Shown piece by piece: positions 28,317 through 37,853 of a DNA stretch of 64,000 nucleotides. Each line of letters begins with the position of its first letter. Positions within the stretch are counted from its first letter, which is position 1. Source of the stretch: Burkholderiales bacterium RIFCSPHIGHO2_12_FULL_63_20 (GTDB taxonomy: Bacteria; Pseudomonadota; Gammaproteobacteria; Burkholderiales; Burkholderiaceae_C); assembly GCA_001770775.1 (NCBI GenBank), contig MESA01000033.1:16566-80565 (forward strand), read 5' to 3'. A program made the translations under genes and the position numbers. Under the pieces are notes generated by a model that saw only the letters and a program-made list of their open reading frames with translations, made no database searches and was not told the origin of the DNA.

Positions 28317-30347
28317 ATGCCCCGCCAACTGACCCATCACCAATCCGCAGCCGACCTCCAGCAGGCCCGCCGCTGCCTGATGGATGCCGGCGATGTGCCC
28401 TTGGGCCTGGTGGACGACACACTGCGGCAATCCTGGCTGCGCAGCCGCCACGCGGGCCTCAGCCCGGTCGATGTGGCCACCGAGCCGCCCCTTTGCAGCA
28501 CCACCGATCTGCGCCACACACTGGCCAGCGAGCACGACCTGCTCGCCCACGCCCGGCCGGTCATGAGCTTCGTCTTCGACCAGATGCGCGACAGCGGCAA
28601 CGTCGTCGTGCTGGCCGACAGCCAGGGCCTGCTGCTCGACAGCCTGGGCGACACCGACTTCGCCACCCGGGCCGAGCGGGTCTCCCTGCGCCCCGGCGCA
28701 CTCTGGCATGAGCACGACCGGGGCACCAACGCCATCGGCACCGCCCTGGCCGAGCAACGCGCCGTCGTCATCCATGGCGCCGAGCACTACCTGGCCCGCA
28801 ACAGCTTTCTGACCTGTGCCGCCGCGCCCGTGCTCACCTCGGAGGGACGTTTGCGTGGCGTCATCGACATCTCCGGCGACCACCGCGGCCACCACCCGCA
28901 CACCTTCGCCCTGGTGCGCTCAGCCGCCCGCATGATCGAAGACCGCCTGTTTCACGCCCGCCATGGCCACGACCAGGTGCTGCGCCTGCACGCGCACGCC
29001 GAGGGCCTGGGCGCGGTCGGCGAAGGCCTGGTGGCCCTGTCGGAAGACGGTTGGGTGGTGGGCAGCAACCAGCTCGCCCGCGAATGGCTGAACCTGCCGA
29101 CGGTCGGCGGCGGCACCCTGGCCGACCTCACCGGCCTGCGGGTGGCGCAAATGCCCCCCGGTCGCACCCTGCGCCTGCAAACCTCGCGCGGTCTGCCCCT
29201 GTTTGCCCGCCTCGACTGGCCTCGCCGGAGCGTGATCCAAACGGCATCCAGCCCCACCCCATCCCCCCTGGCACGTACCCGTGACGCCCGCCCGATCCCG
29301 CACGTCGGCGCGCCATCCCTTGCGCATTTCGGCGCCACCTCCCCCTTGGCGCTCGACCCCCGTCTGGCCGAAGCCCACAGCCGGGCGCAACGGGTGCAGG
29401 CGCAGGGCATTCCGGTGCTGATCCAGGGCGAATCCGGCACCGGCAAGGAGGTGTTCGCCCGCGCGCTGCATACCGAGGGCCGCCGCGCCGCCCGCCCTTT
29501 TGTCGCGCTCAACTGTGCCGCCTTGCCCGAAACCCTGATCGAGGCCGAGCTGTTTGGCTACGTCGGCGGCGCCTTCACGGGCGCACGACGCGAAGGCGCA
29601 CCCGGCCGCATTCGCGAGGCCGAAGGCGGCACGCTCTTCCTCGACGAAATTGGCGACATGCCCCTGGCCCTGCAGGCCCGATTGCTGCGGGTGCTGCAGG
29701 ACAAGATGGTCGTGCCCCTGGGCGGCAACAAAGCCCACCCTGTGGATTTCGTGCTGGTATGCGCCACCCACCGCAACCTGCGGGAAGCCGTGCGCACCGG
29801 CCAGTTTCGCGAGGACCTTTATTACCGCCTCAACGGCCTGACCCTCACCCTGCCTGCCCTGCGCGAGCGGCAAGACTTCAACACCCTGGTGAGCCACATG
29901 CTCGACCAGATTTGCCGGGACATGGCGCGCGCCTCCGTGCCCACCGTGCATCCGGGGTTGCATCAGGCGATGGCAGAGCACCGCTGGCCTGGCAACCTGC
30001 GCCAACTCCACAGCCTGCTGCGCACCGCCTGTGCCTTGCTCGAACCCGGCGAGGTCGCCATCGACTGGCGGCATCTGCCGGAGGACATGGTGCAGGAGTT
30101 GCAGGATGGCCAGCGCACCCCAGCACCTTCCGATGCGGCCCACCACGACGACCGGTCCTCACTCGCCTCTCCCCCGCTTGCGGCGCTGGCCCCTGCCTCG
30201 CTCAGCGACGCCAACCTGCGCCGCTTGTCCCACCAGGCCATCCAGCAGGTGATCGCCGCCACCCAGGGCAACATGTCCGAAGCGGCGCGGCGCCTGGGCA
30301 TCAGCCGCAACACACTCTATCGCCGCCTCAAGCAGGCCCCAGACTGA
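28317..30347 (+). CDS. acoR: AcoR-like sigma-54-dependent transcriptional activator
   Basis: The 676-residue protein has three parts. An N-terminal GAF-like sensor region occupies about residues 60-210 ([20 protein letters not shown] is AcoR-like). The AAA+ domain shows Walker A GESGTGKE (near 371), the sigma-54 contact GAFTGA (near 418) and Walker [13 protein letters not shown] Fis-type HTH ends the protein ([18 protein letters not shown]). The start is ATG 28317, and an extension to 28254 would enter the intergenic operator. It diverges from the aldehyde dehydrogenase gene and most likely activates it in response to an aldehyde or acetoin-like signal. Confidence 0.9.
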   Translation: MPRQLTHHQSAADLQQARRCLMDAGDVPLGLVDDTLRQSWLRSRHAGLSPVDVATEPPLCSTTDLRHTLASEHDLLAHARPVMSFVFDQMRDSGNVVVLADSQGLLLDSLGDTDFATRAERVSLRPGALWHEHDRGTNAIGTALAEQRAVVIHGAEHYLARNSFLTCAAAPVLTSEGRLRGVIDISGDHRGHHPHTFALVRSAARMIEDRLFHARHGHDQVLRLHAHAEGLGAVGEGLVALSEDGWVVGSNQLAREWLNLPTVGGGTLADLTGLRVAQMPPGRTLRLQTSRGLPLFARLDWPRRSVIQTASSPTPSPLARTRDARPIPHVGAPSLAHFGATSPLALDPRLAEAHSRAQRVQAQGIPVLIQGESGTGKEVFARALHTEGRRAARPFVALNCAALPETLIEAELFGYVGGAFTGARREGAPGRIREAEGGTLFLDEIGDMPLALQARLLRVLQDKMVVPLGGNKAHPVDFVLVCATHRNLREAVRTGQFREDLYYRLNGLTLTLPALRERQDFNTLVSHMLDQICRDMARASVPTVHPGLHQAMAEHRWPGNLRQLHSLLRTACALLEPGEVAIDWRHLPEDMVQELQDGQRTPAPSDAAHHDDRSSLASPPLAALAPASLSDANLRRLSHQAIQQVIAATQGNMSEAARRLGISRNTLYRRLKQAPD

Positions 30348-30444
30348 GCCGCAGCCCTGCGACACCGCCGGGTCAGATCAAAAAAGCCGCAAGAAATGCC
30401 CTTGCGTGGCGGAAGCAGGCGGTCCTTTGGGTAGCATCACGTTC

Positions 30445-31152
30445 ATGACGAACGCCGACCCCCAAGAACTCGCCAAATTCAGTGACCTGGCCCACAAGTG
30501 GTGGGACCCGGAAAGCGAATTCCGCCCCCTGCACCAGATCAACCCCCTGCGCCTGGACTGGATCGACCAGCACGCGTCCATCAAGGGCAAGACCGTGGTC
30601 GACGTGGGCTGTGGCGGCGGCATCCTGGCCGAGTCCATGGCCCGCCGTGGCGCCAATGTCCTGGGCATCGACCTGGCTGACAAGCCGCTGAAGGTCGCCC
30701 AACTGCACGCCATGGAAGCCGGCGTCGCCAACCTCGACTACCGCAGCATCGCCGCCGAAGCGCTGGCAGCCGAACAGCCCGCGCAGTTTGACGTCGTCAC
30801 CTGCATGGAAATGCTCGAACACGTCCCCGACCCCACTTCCATCGTGCGCGCCTGTGCCGACATGGTCAAACCCGGTGGCTGGGTCTTTTTCTCGACCCTC
30901 AACCGCAACCCCAAGTCCTTCCTGTATGCCATCGTGGGCGCCGAGTACCTGCTCAAGCTGCTGCCCAAGGGCACGCATGAGTTCTCGCGCTTCATCCGCC
31001 CGGCCGAACTGGCCCGCTGGATCCGCGAAGCGCGCCTGGACACCGTGCAGTTCAAGGGCATGGAATACAACCCGCTGACCCGCCTGTACAAGCTGTCGGG
31101 CGACACCAGCGTCAACTACCTGATCGCTTGCCGCAAGCCCCTGACGCCATGA
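30445..31152 (+). CDS. ubiG: Ubiquinone biosynthesis O-methyltransferase
   Basis: The 235-residue SAM-dependent methyltransferase catalyses both O-methylations of ubiquinone synthesis. It begins [20 protein letters not shown], as UbiG proteins do. Motif I is [20 protein letters not shown], split by D/G-rich residues that bind SAM, and the EMLEHVPDP and [14 protein letters not shown] blocks follow. ATG 30445 is preferred over an upstream in-frame start at 30406. It overlaps the following phosphatase gene by 4 bp (ATGA). Confidence 0.95.
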   Translation: MTNADPQELAKFSDLAHKWWDPESEFRPLHQINPLRLDWIDQHASIKGKTVVDVGCGGGILAESMARRGANVLGIDLADKPLKVAQLHAMEAGVANLDYRSIAAEALAAEQPAQFDVVTCMEMLEHVPDPTSIVRACADMVKPGGWVFFSTLNRNPKSFLYAIVGAEYLLKLLPKGTHEFSRFIRPAELARWIREARLDTVQFKGMEYNPLTRLYKLSGDTSVNYLIACRKPLTP

Positions 31153-31841
31153 GCGCTGCGCCCGCTGATCGCCTGAGCTGGGCCGAACCCGCTCAGGCTG
31201 TGCTGTTCGATCTGGATGGCACCCTGGCCGACACCGCCGGCGACCTCGTTGGCGCGGTCAACCACCTGCGCGTGCAGCGAGGTCTGGCGCCCATGCCGCT
31301 GGAGATCTTGCGCCCCTACGCCTCGGCAGGCGCACGCGGCCTGATCGGTGCGGCACTCGACATCCACCCCGGCCACGCCGAGTTCGAAGACCTGCGCACC
31401 GCGTTTCTCAACGCCTACGAACGCTGCCTGGCCGACACCACCGTGCTGTTTGACGGCATGGCCGAACTGCTGAGCACGCTGGAAGCGCAAAACATCGCCT
31501 GGGGCGTCGTCACCAACAAGCCGCACCGCTTCACCGTGCCGGTCATGCAGGGCCTGGCCCTGGTCGAGCGCTCGGCCACCTTGATCAGCGGCGACAGCAC
31601 TGCCCACGCCAAACCTCACCCCCTGCCTTTGCTGACCGCCTGTGAGCAGATCGGGGTGGTGCCCTCGCGCGTGCTGTACGTGGGCGACGACCTGCGCGAC
31701 ATCCAGGCGGCCCAAGCCGCCGGCATGCCCAGCGCGGCCGCCGCCTGGGGCTACATCGGCCACAGCGGCGAGATCGACACCTGGGGCGCCAGCGTCATCG
31801 TGGCGCAACCGCTCGACCTGCTGCAGCACCTGGGGCGCTGA
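31149..31841 (+). CDS. gph: HAD phosphatase, phosphoglycolate phosphatase or MupP type
   Basis: The 230-residue HAD-superfamily protein has the nucleophile motif [14 protein letters not shown], a threonine/serine motif near VVTNKPHR and a C-terminal [15 protein letters not shown]. Translational coupling to ubiG is also seen in Pseudomonas, where the neighbour is mupP, the N-acetylmuramic acid 6-phosphate phosphatase. Both assignments are therefore possible: phosphoglycolate detoxification or muramic acid recycling. The sequence alone does not decide. It converges on manC with a 15-bp gap. Confidence 0.82.
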   Translation: MSAAPADRLSWAEPAQAVLFDLDGTLADTAGDLVGAVNHLRVQRGLAPMPLEILRPYASAGARGLIGAALDIHPGHAEFEDLRTAFLNAYERCLADTTVLFDGMAELLSTLEAQNIAWGVVTNKPHRFTVPVMQGLALVERSATLISGDSTAHAKPHPLPLLTACEQIGVVPSRVLYVGDDLRDIQAAQAAGMPSAAAAWGYIGHSGEIDTWGASVIVAQPLDLLQHLGR

Positions 31842-31856
31842 ACCGCCCCACCCGCT

Positions 31857-33311
31857 TCAGCTCGTGCGGCCGTAGTTGTCCTGGAAACGGACGATGTCGT
31901 CCTCGCCCAGGTAGCTGCCCGACTGAACCTCGATGATCTCCAGCGAGATCGCCCCGGGGTTCGTCAACCGGTGCACCGTCCCCAGCGGGATGTAGATGGA
32001 CTGGTTCTCGGAAATCAACTTCACCTCTTCGCCCACGGTCACTTCGGCGGTGCCGCTCACCACGATCCAATGTTCGGCGCGGTGGTGGTGCATCTGCAGG
32101 CTCAGCGAGGCCTTCGGTTTGACCATGATGCGCTTGACCTGGAAGCGCTCCCCCGCATCGATCGAGTCGTACCACCCCCAAGGGCGATGCACCCGGCGGT
32201 GCAGGCTGCCTTCCGGGCGAGACTGGCTCGCCAGCGTGGCGACAATCTGCTTGACCTCCTGGCTGCAGCTGCGATCGGCCACCAGCACGGCATCCGGCGT
32301 CTCCACCACCACGATGTTGTCCAGGCCCACTGCCGCCACCAGGCGCGACGAGGCATGGATCAAGGTGTTGGTCGTGCCGTGAAACAGCGCGTCGCCCTGC
32401 CCGGCATTGCCCTTCGCATCATGCGGCGTCACCTGCCAGACTGCATCCCAGGCGCCCAGATCGGACCAGCCGGCATTGAGCGGCACCATGCGCACCACAA
32501 ACCCGGCCTCCGGATGGGCTGGACATTGCTCCATCACGGCGTAGTCCACCGACTCGGAAGGCACGGCCTTGAACTCGTCCTGCCCCGGGCGCACGAACGG
32601 GGCATCGGTGGCGCGCACCGCAAACGCCGCCTCAGTGGCCGCCAGGATGTCCGGGCGGAAATGCCCCAGCGCGGCCAGCCAGCGCGAGGCCTTCATCACG
32701 AACATGCCGCTGTTCCAGAAATAGCCGCCATCGGCCACATAGGCCTGCGCGGTCGGCGCATCGGGCTTTTCCACGAATGCCAGCACGCTGCGCGCACCCT
32801 GGGCGTTGGCCTCACCGGTGCGGATGTAGCCAAAGCCGGTTTCCGGGCGATCGGGCGTGATGCCCAGGATCACGATGTCCCCCTCGGCGGCGGCGCGCAC
32901 GGCCTGCTGCACCGCGGCGGTGTAAGCGGCCTCGTCGGTCACCGTCTGGTCGGCAGGCGTGACCACCAGGATCGGGTCCGCCCCTTCCGAGACGGCCTGC
33001 AAGGCCGCCAGCGTCACGGCCGGGGCAGTGTTGCGCCCCACGGGCTCCAGCAACAAAGGAGCGGCCTGGCCCTTCACCTCGCGCAACTGGTCCAGCACCA
33101 GGAAACGGTGCTCCTCGTTGCCCACCACGCAAGGCTGCGCCACGGTGATGTCGGCCGCGGCCAGGGACTGCAAACGCAGGTGCGCTTGCTGGAACAGGCT
33201 CTGATTGCCCGTCAGCACCAAGAACTGTTTCGGATACAGCGCACGCGAGAGCGGCCACAGGCGGGTGCCCGAACCACCGGCCATGATGACGGGAAGCAAG
33301 GAATGGGTCAT
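31857..33311 (-). CDS. manC: Mannose-1-phosphate guanylyltransferase / mannose-6-phosphate isomerase
   Basis: The 484-residue bifunctional protein makes GDP-mannose for exopolysaccharide. The N-terminal nucleotidyltransferase domain has the signature MAGGSGTRLWPLSR and the FVEKP block. The C-terminal cupin isomerase domain shows RPWGWYDSID and QMHHHRAEHWIVVSG with metal-binding histidines. The start is ATG 33311, without a clear ribosome binding site. It is the last gene of the minus-strand operon wcaJ-type, epsL-like, galE, manC, 60 bp after galE. Confidence 0.94.
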   Translation of the reverse strand: MTHSLLPVIMAGGSGTRLWPLSRALYPKQFLVLTGNQSLFQQAHLRLQSLAAADITVAQPCVVGNEEHRFLVLDQLREVKGQAAPLLLEPVGRNTAPAVTLAALQAVSEGADPILVVTPADQTVTDEAAYTAAVQQAVRAAAEGDIVILGITPDRPETGFGYIRTGEANAQGARSVLAFVEKPDAPTAQAYVADGGYFWNSGMFVMKASRWLAALGHFRPDILAATEAAFAVRATDAPFVRPGQDEFKAVPSESVDYAVMEQCPAHPEAGFVVRMVPLNAGWSDLGAWDAVWQVTPHDAKGNAGQGDALFHGTTNTLIHASSRLVAAVGLDNIVVVETPDAVLVADRSCSQEVKQIVATLASQSRPEGSLHRRVHRPWGWYDSIDAGERFQVKRIMVKPKASLSLQMHHHRAEHWIVVSGTAEVTVGEEVKLISENQSIYIPLGTVHRLTNPGAISLEIIEVQSGSYLGEDDIVRFQDNYGRTS

Positions 33312-33371
33312 GTTTGCAAAAACCAAAAAAAGGAAGAACGCCGGACCGTCAGCGGCACAGCGGACAGGACC

Positions 33372-34403
33372 TCAGTCCTGAAAACCATGGGGGTTGTGCG
33401 ACTGCCAGCGCCAAGAGTCCACGCACATCTCATCGAGCCCACGCGTGGCCTTCCAGCCCATGGTCTCGAAGGCACGTTGCGGGTCGGCATAGCAGGCGGC
33501 CACATCACCCGCACGACGCGGCGCAAACTCGACCGGAATGTCACGGCCCGACGCACGCCCATAGGCTTGCGCCAGGTCCAGCACGCTGTAGCCCTGCCCC
33601 GTGCCCAGGTTGACGGTCAGCGACTGCTGGTGATCGAACAGGTAGCGCAGCGCCGCCACATGGCCTTCGGCCAGGTCGCAGACGTGGATGTAGTCGCGCA
33701 CGCCGGTGCCATCGGGCGTGTCGTAATCCTTGCCGAACACATTGAGATGCGGGCGCTGGCCCACCGCCACCTGCGCCACATAGGGCATCAGGTTGTTGGG
33801 GATGCCCTGTGGGTCTTCGCCGATCAGGCCACTGGGGTGCGCGCCCACGGGGTTGAAGTACCGCAGGCACGCAAAGCGCCAGGTGGGGTCGCAGCGGCCC
33901 AGCTCGCGCAGGATCTCTTCGCCCATCAGCTTGGTCTGACCATAGGGATTGGTCACCCGCAGCGGCGCATCTTCGGTGATGGGCAAGGTGTCGGGGCTAC
34001 CGTACACCGTGGCCGAAGAGCTGAACACGAGGTTGTTCACCCCGTGGCGCTTCATCGCCTGACACACCGAGAGCAAACCGCCCAGGTTGTTCTCGAAATA
34101 GTCCAACGGCCGCTCGACCGACTCCCCCACGGCTTTGAGGGCCGCAAAGTGCACCACGGCCTGGATGCCGCCAAAACGCGTGTGGGCCAGTTCGAAGCAA
34201 CGATCGAGCGCAGCGGCATCGCGCACATCGCCCTGCACGAAATGCGGCGCACGACGCCCGATGATCTCGATCCGATCGAGGACCTTCACCGAGCTGTTGA
34301 CCAGGCTGTCGATGCCCACCACGTCAAAGCCCGCCTCCTGCAAAGCCAGCCAGGTGTGCGAAGCGATGTAACCGGCGGCCCCGGTCAACAGGATGCAAGG
34401 CAA
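33372..34403 (-). CDS. galE: UDP-glucose 4-epimerase
   Basis: The 343-residue extended SDR enzyme interconverts UDP-glucose and UDP-galactose. The NAD loop reads LLTGAAGYIASH, with Ala where Gly is usual at the third position. The catalytic residues lie in SSSATVYG and NPYGQTK (Tyr-x3-Lys). The sugar-binding block RYFNPVGAHPSG is intact. The start is TTG 34403, supported by GGAG 6 nt upstream, as no ATG fits. The ribosome binding site lies within the end of the upstream barrel gene, implying coupling. Confidence 0.93.
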   Translation of the reverse strand: MPCILLTGAAGYIASHTWLALQEAGFDVVGIDSLVNSSVKVLDRIEIIGRRAPHFVQGDVRDAAALDRCFELAHTRFGGIQAVVHFAALKAVGESVERPLDYFENNLGGLLSVCQAMKRHGVNNLVFSSSATVYGSPDTLPITEDAPLRVTNPYGQTKLMGEEILRELGRCDPTWRFACLRYFNPVGAHPSGLIGEDPQGIPNNLMPYVAQVAVGQRPHLNVFGKDYDTPDGTGVRDYIHVCDLAEGHVAALRYLFDHQQSLTVNLGTGQGYSVLDLAQAYGRASGRDIPVEFAPRRAGDVAACYADPQRAFETMGWKATRGLDEMCVDSWRWQSHNPHGFQD

Positions 34404-34418
34404 AGTGAACTCCCCGTG

Positions 34419-35642
34419 TCAGTCGATGGTGAAGGAGGCGCGACACGCCACCGTATTGCCATCATACGCACGGGTAAAGGTGGATCTCGTCCGGTCGTAA
34501 CGCTGCATGTCGCAGCCCAGGCCCACGGAGCGGATGGGTTGGTAGGACACACCCAGCGACAAGGCGCTGTAGCGACCGTTTTGTTCGCTGCCGGTACTCG
34601 GCGAGGAACCGACAATGTCCTGGTCCTCTTCGTACAGCGCATACGTGTACCCGGCGTTGAACTTGATCTTGGCCGTGGCTTGGAAATTGGCCGTTGCCGA
34701 GAAGTTGTTGGTCAGACGTTTGTTGGTGGCGTATGCTGAACTGGCATCGATCACACCCAAGCCCTCGTTGCTGGTGTCCCGCACCCAATTCAGCGCATAG
34801 GAGACCTTGCCCGCTGGCGTGAACGTCCACGAAGCGGACCCGGTCAAGCCACTGAAGTCACGGCGGCGATCCTGCGGATGCTTCTCGCTGGTGGCCGCCA
34901 GGCGACCCGACAGCCGGCTGAAGCCCGTCACCTGCCACACCGTGTCCACGCTCAGGCTTGTGCGCTCGATGTTCTCGCCCGGCGTGCTCACGCCCAGCAA
35001 CAGTCGATTGGGGACATCGGTGTCGGTGCGGTAGAGCGTCAGCCCGAGGTAGGCCAGATCCGAGGGCAGGTAACGCACGCCGGCAAACATCGACTGAGAG
35101 GTCTTGTTCTCGGTGGTGTTCACCTGAAAATCGACCTTGCTGTAACTGCCGCCCGCGTTCACTGACCAGCGGCCATACAGCCCATAGCGCACGTCGATCG
35201 AGGCCTGCCGGCTGCGTTCGGTGTTGCGAACGGAGCGGTTGACCTGATCTTCGAAATTGGGCAGAAACTGCGAAGCCGCACCGTTGAGGGTCACCTTGAA
35301 ATTGGACCCCACCTCGCTGGCCACTTCGGCACTGACCGCATAGCCATCGTTGTCGAACTGCGAGTTCTCGCTGTAGGCATTGCGCGAGGCCGAGGCCGAA
35401 ACCTGGTAGTTCTGGCGCCCATAGGCCTTGTTCAGGCCCGCTGCCACCGTGGTCGTGGAAATGGTGTCGCGCCGACGGTCATTGTTGTCGCGCAGCAGGT
35501 TGCTGTCACGCGTCAGGCTCTGGCTCAAGGTCAGATACAGCGGCAACTGCTCGGCGGCATTCGCTGCGCCGAGCCCGCTCAGCACGGCGGCCACTCCCAA
35601 TGCCAGCGAAAGGCCCCGAACGATGATTGGTTTCTGCTGCAT
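34419..35642 (-). CDS. EpsL-like outer-membrane beta-barrel protein of exopolysaccharide locus
   Basis: The 407-residue protein has a signal peptide (MQQKPIIVRGLSLALG, cleavage near ANAA) and then many alternating amphipathic strands, with the aromatic-rich repeats of an outer-membrane barrel. The order LYLTLSQSLTRDSNLLRD and the late YTYALYEEDQD fit the EpsL/TIGR03014-like barrels found in exosortase-linked polysaccharide loci. It could export or anchor polysaccharide at the outer membrane. A good ribosome binding site (AGAGGG) precedes ATG 35642. It lies between the initiating transferase gene and galE. Confidence 0.78.
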   Translation of the reverse strand: MQQKPIIVRGLSLALGVAAVLSGLGAANAAEQLPLYLTLSQSLTRDSNLLRDNNDRRRDTISTTTVAAGLNKAYGRQNYQVSASASRNAYSENSQFDNDGYAVSAEVASEVGSNFKVTLNGAASQFLPNFEDQVNRSVRNTERSRQASIDVRYGLYGRWSVNAGGSYSKVDFQVNTTENKTSQSMFAGVRYLPSDLAYLGLTLYRTDTDVPNRLLLGVSTPGENIERTSLSVDTVWQVTGFSRLSGRLAATSEKHPQDRRRDFSGLTGSASWTFTPAGKVSYALNWVRDTSNEGLGVIDASSAYATNKRLTNNFSATANFQATAKIKFNAGYTYALYEEDQDIVGSSPSTGSEQNGRYSALSLGVSYQPIRSVGLGCDMQRYDRTRSTFTRAYDGNTVACRASFTID

Positions 35643-35701
35643 GCCACCCTCTTGATCTTGATTTTGATTGATGTGTCAGATGTCCCGCCGAGCGCGGGCA
35701 C

Positions 35702-37096
35702 TCAGTACGCGCTGCGGTCAAACAGCACCAGACGAATCGTGCGGAAGATGATTTCCACATCCAGGCCCAAGGACCAGTTGCGCAGGTACTCCAGGTCGTA
35801 CTCCACCCGCGCCTGCATCTTGTCGAGGGTCTCGGTCTCGCCGCGACAGCCGTTGACTTGGGCCCAGCCGGTGATGCCTGGTCGCACCTTGTGGCGCACC
35901 ATGTAGGCCTTGATCAGTCGACGATAGGACTCGTTGTGGGCTACCGCGTGAGGACGCGGCCCAACGATGCTCATGCGCCCCTGCAGCACATTGATGAACT
36001 GCGGCAACTCATCGAGCGAGGTCTTGCGGATGAAGGCGCCGAACGGCGTGATGCGAGGGTCGCCTTTGGTGGCCTGCTTGACCACCGCACCGTTGTCCAT
36101 GGCCCGCATGGAGCGGAACTTGTAGACGATGATCTCCTCGCCATCGAGCCCGTTGCGCCGCTGCTTGAAGATGATGGGGCCCGGCGAACTCCATTTGACG
36201 CCGATGGCAATGGCCAGCAACAGCGGCGAAATCAGCACCAGGATGACACTGGCCGCCGCGATGTCGAACATGCGCTTGGCCAGCTCGTTGATGCCCGTGA
36301 ACGGCGTTTCACAGATGCCCACCACAGGCACCCCGTTCATGTCCTGCAGGCGGCCCTGGATGATGCTGATGCCAAACACATCGGGCACGAAATACAGCGA
36401 GGCCGTGGTGCCCTGGATGGCCTCCATCAGCGCCAGGATGCGGGGCTGAGAACCCAGCGGCAAGGTGATGTAGACCTCGTGGATGCCATGAGCCTGCACG
36501 TAGTCGGCAATGTCCTTGAGGCCACCGAGACGTTGTGCATGGGTCTCGGGATGCACGCGCTCACCCGACCGGTCATCAAAATAGCCCACAAAGCTGACCG
36601 CCTGCCCAGGATTGGCCTGCAATGCCTTGGCCACTTTCAGACCCAGGGCGCCAGCCCCCACCACCACCGCCTTGCGACGCGCTTCGGGACGCGCCATCTG
36701 GCGCTGCACGATGGCACGCCCGGCCATGACCACCATCCACTGTGCCACCGGGGTCGCCAAAGCCCATGTGGCCATGACATCCATTTTGAAGAACATCAGG
36801 CTTTTGGTGGCAAACCCGCACACGGCCAAAATGACCAGCACCGCGGCCCAAGAGGACACGATGTCGATGGCCGCTTCCAGCGGCGCGTCATGAAAGCGGT
36901 TGCGCCCCGGAAACGTCAAGGCAAAGGCCAGCAGGCACAGGGCGAGATCGGGTCGCAGCACCGACTCGTTCAAGTACAGCATCACCGCCAGCAACGTGCC
37001 CACGGTGACAAAGGGCTCGAGAAAAGCCGCCACGAAGGACGTCACCGACTCGGGCGCACTGAAGAAAGTAGGGCGGTAATTGCGCTTGTTGAACAT
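35702..37096 (-). CDS. wcaJ: Undecaprenyl-phosphate glucose phosphotransferase, WcaJ/EpsB type
   Basis: This 464-residue polyisoprenyl-phosphate hexose-1-phosphate transferase starts the exopolysaccharide repeat unit at the inner membrane. Four N-terminal helices (about residues 25-130) precede a CoA-binding-like domain (KAVVVGAGALGLKVAKAL). The C-terminal transferase has one re-entrant helix and the motifs KFRSMR, TSLDELPQFINVL and MSIVGPRP. It is first in the minus-strand exopolysaccharide operon. ATG 37096 is chosen; a start at 37120 (MVWRAVGL) is possible. Sugar identity (glucose or galactose) is inferred from the family. Confidence 0.9.
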   Translation of the reverse strand: MFNKRNYRPTFFSAPESVTSFVAAFLEPFVTVGTLLAVMLYLNESVLRPDLALCLLAFALTFPGRNRFHDAPLEAAIDIVSSWAAVLVILAVCGFATKSLMFFKMDVMATWALATPVAQWMVVMAGRAIVQRQMARPEARRKAVVVGAGALGLKVAKALQANPGQAVSFVGYFDDRSGERVHPETHAQRLGGLKDIADYVQAHGIHEVYITLPLGSQPRILALMEAIQGTTASLYFVPDVFGISIIQGRLQDMNGVPVVGICETPFTGINELAKRMFDIAAASVILVLISPLLLAIAIGVKWSSPGPIIFKQRRNGLDGEEIIVYKFRSMRAMDNGAVVKQATKGDPRITPFGAFIRKTSLDELPQFINVLQGRMSIVGPRPHAVAHNESYRRLIKAYMVRHKVRPGITGWAQVNGCRGETETLDKMQARVEYDLEYLRNWSLGLDVEIIFRTIRLVLFDRSAY

Positions 37097-37248
37097 GAGA
37101 CCTACAGCCCTCCAAACCATCCAGCGCCGGAGGGCAACATGACAGGAAAAACCCTAAAGTCATTGAATGTGAAATGCCAGCCGTCGCAGCTTAGCGTCGA
37201 ATGCACCCCTCCCCTCCCCCTGCTTTCCAGGGGTTGTCGGCCCAGACC

Positions 37249-37254
37249 TACAAT
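37249..37254 (+). promoter_or_regulatory. Likely -10 box before ubiJ
   Basis: TACAAT lies 7 bp before the ubiJ ATG, so a transcript from it would start at or beside the start codon. No ribosome binding site and no clear -35 box are visible. Confidence 0.4.
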
Positions 37255-37261
37255 CCGCGAC

Positions 37262-37840
37262 ATGCTTTCTCATCCCTTCACTTGGCTGGGCCCCCTGGTG
37301 CTGCCCCGCTTGACGCTGTTGCTCAACCACGTGGTGTCCAGCGAACCGGTGGCCAGTGGCAAACTCCAACCTCATGCAGGCCGCACGATCGACCTGCAAT
37401 GGACGAGCACCTTCTCGCCCCCTCTGCCTCGGTTCCTGCTGCCGGCCGATGGTTCCCAGGGGTTATTACCCCCACCCATGCGCTTCGTCATCACCCCGGC
37501 GGGCCTGTTCGAGCTGGTCGAATCGGGTGAGACCCTTCCCCCTCAAACCGATGGCCTGACCTTGACCATCGAGCTCAGCGACCCGCTGACGATGGCGCGC
37601 CAGTTGCTCACTGGTCAACGCCCGGACGTCCGCATCGAAGGGGACGTGGCCCTGGCCGAAGTGGCCTCCTGGCTCATGAACCACCTGCGCTGGGACATTC
37701 AGGACGACGTGGCCCGTCTGCTGGGCAATGCCCCGGCCGAGTGGCTGCGCGCGGTCGGTGACGCCGTGCGTCAGGCCTTGCAACGCTGGCGACCCGGCCA
37801 GGGCGGCGATGCGGGAAGCTCGTCCTCGTCACGTCGCTGA
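37262..37840 (+). CDS. ubiJ: Ubiquinone biosynthesis accessory factor UbiJ
   Basis: The 192-residue protein has an SCP2-like lipid-binding domain in the first half ([35 protein letters not shown]) and a helical C-terminus. In E. coli UbiJ and UbiK act in the cytosolic Ubi complex that carries lipid intermediates. Its position directly before ubiB (13-bp gap) supports the assignment. ATG 37262 was chosen, as the long frame extending back to 35858 is antisense to the transferase gene. A Ser-rich tail ends the protein. Confidence 0.88.
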   Translation: MLSHPFTWLGPLVLPRLTLLLNHVVSSEPVASGKLQPHAGRTIDLQWTSTFSPPLPRFLLPADGSQGLLPPPMRFVITPAGLFELVESGETLPPQTDGLTLTIELSDPLTMARQLLTGQRPDVRIEGDVALAEVASWLMNHLRWDIQDDVARLLGNAPAEWLRAVGDAVRQALQRWRPGQGGDAGSSSSSRR

Positions 37841-37853
37841 GAGAGGCCCGCTG

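Noticed and set aside
30365..30420. A terminator after the AcoR-like gene (CGCAAG-N7-CTTGCG hairpin).
   Set aside because: The T tract is on the minus-strand side only, where no gene ends, so it would not stop the plus-strand transcript.
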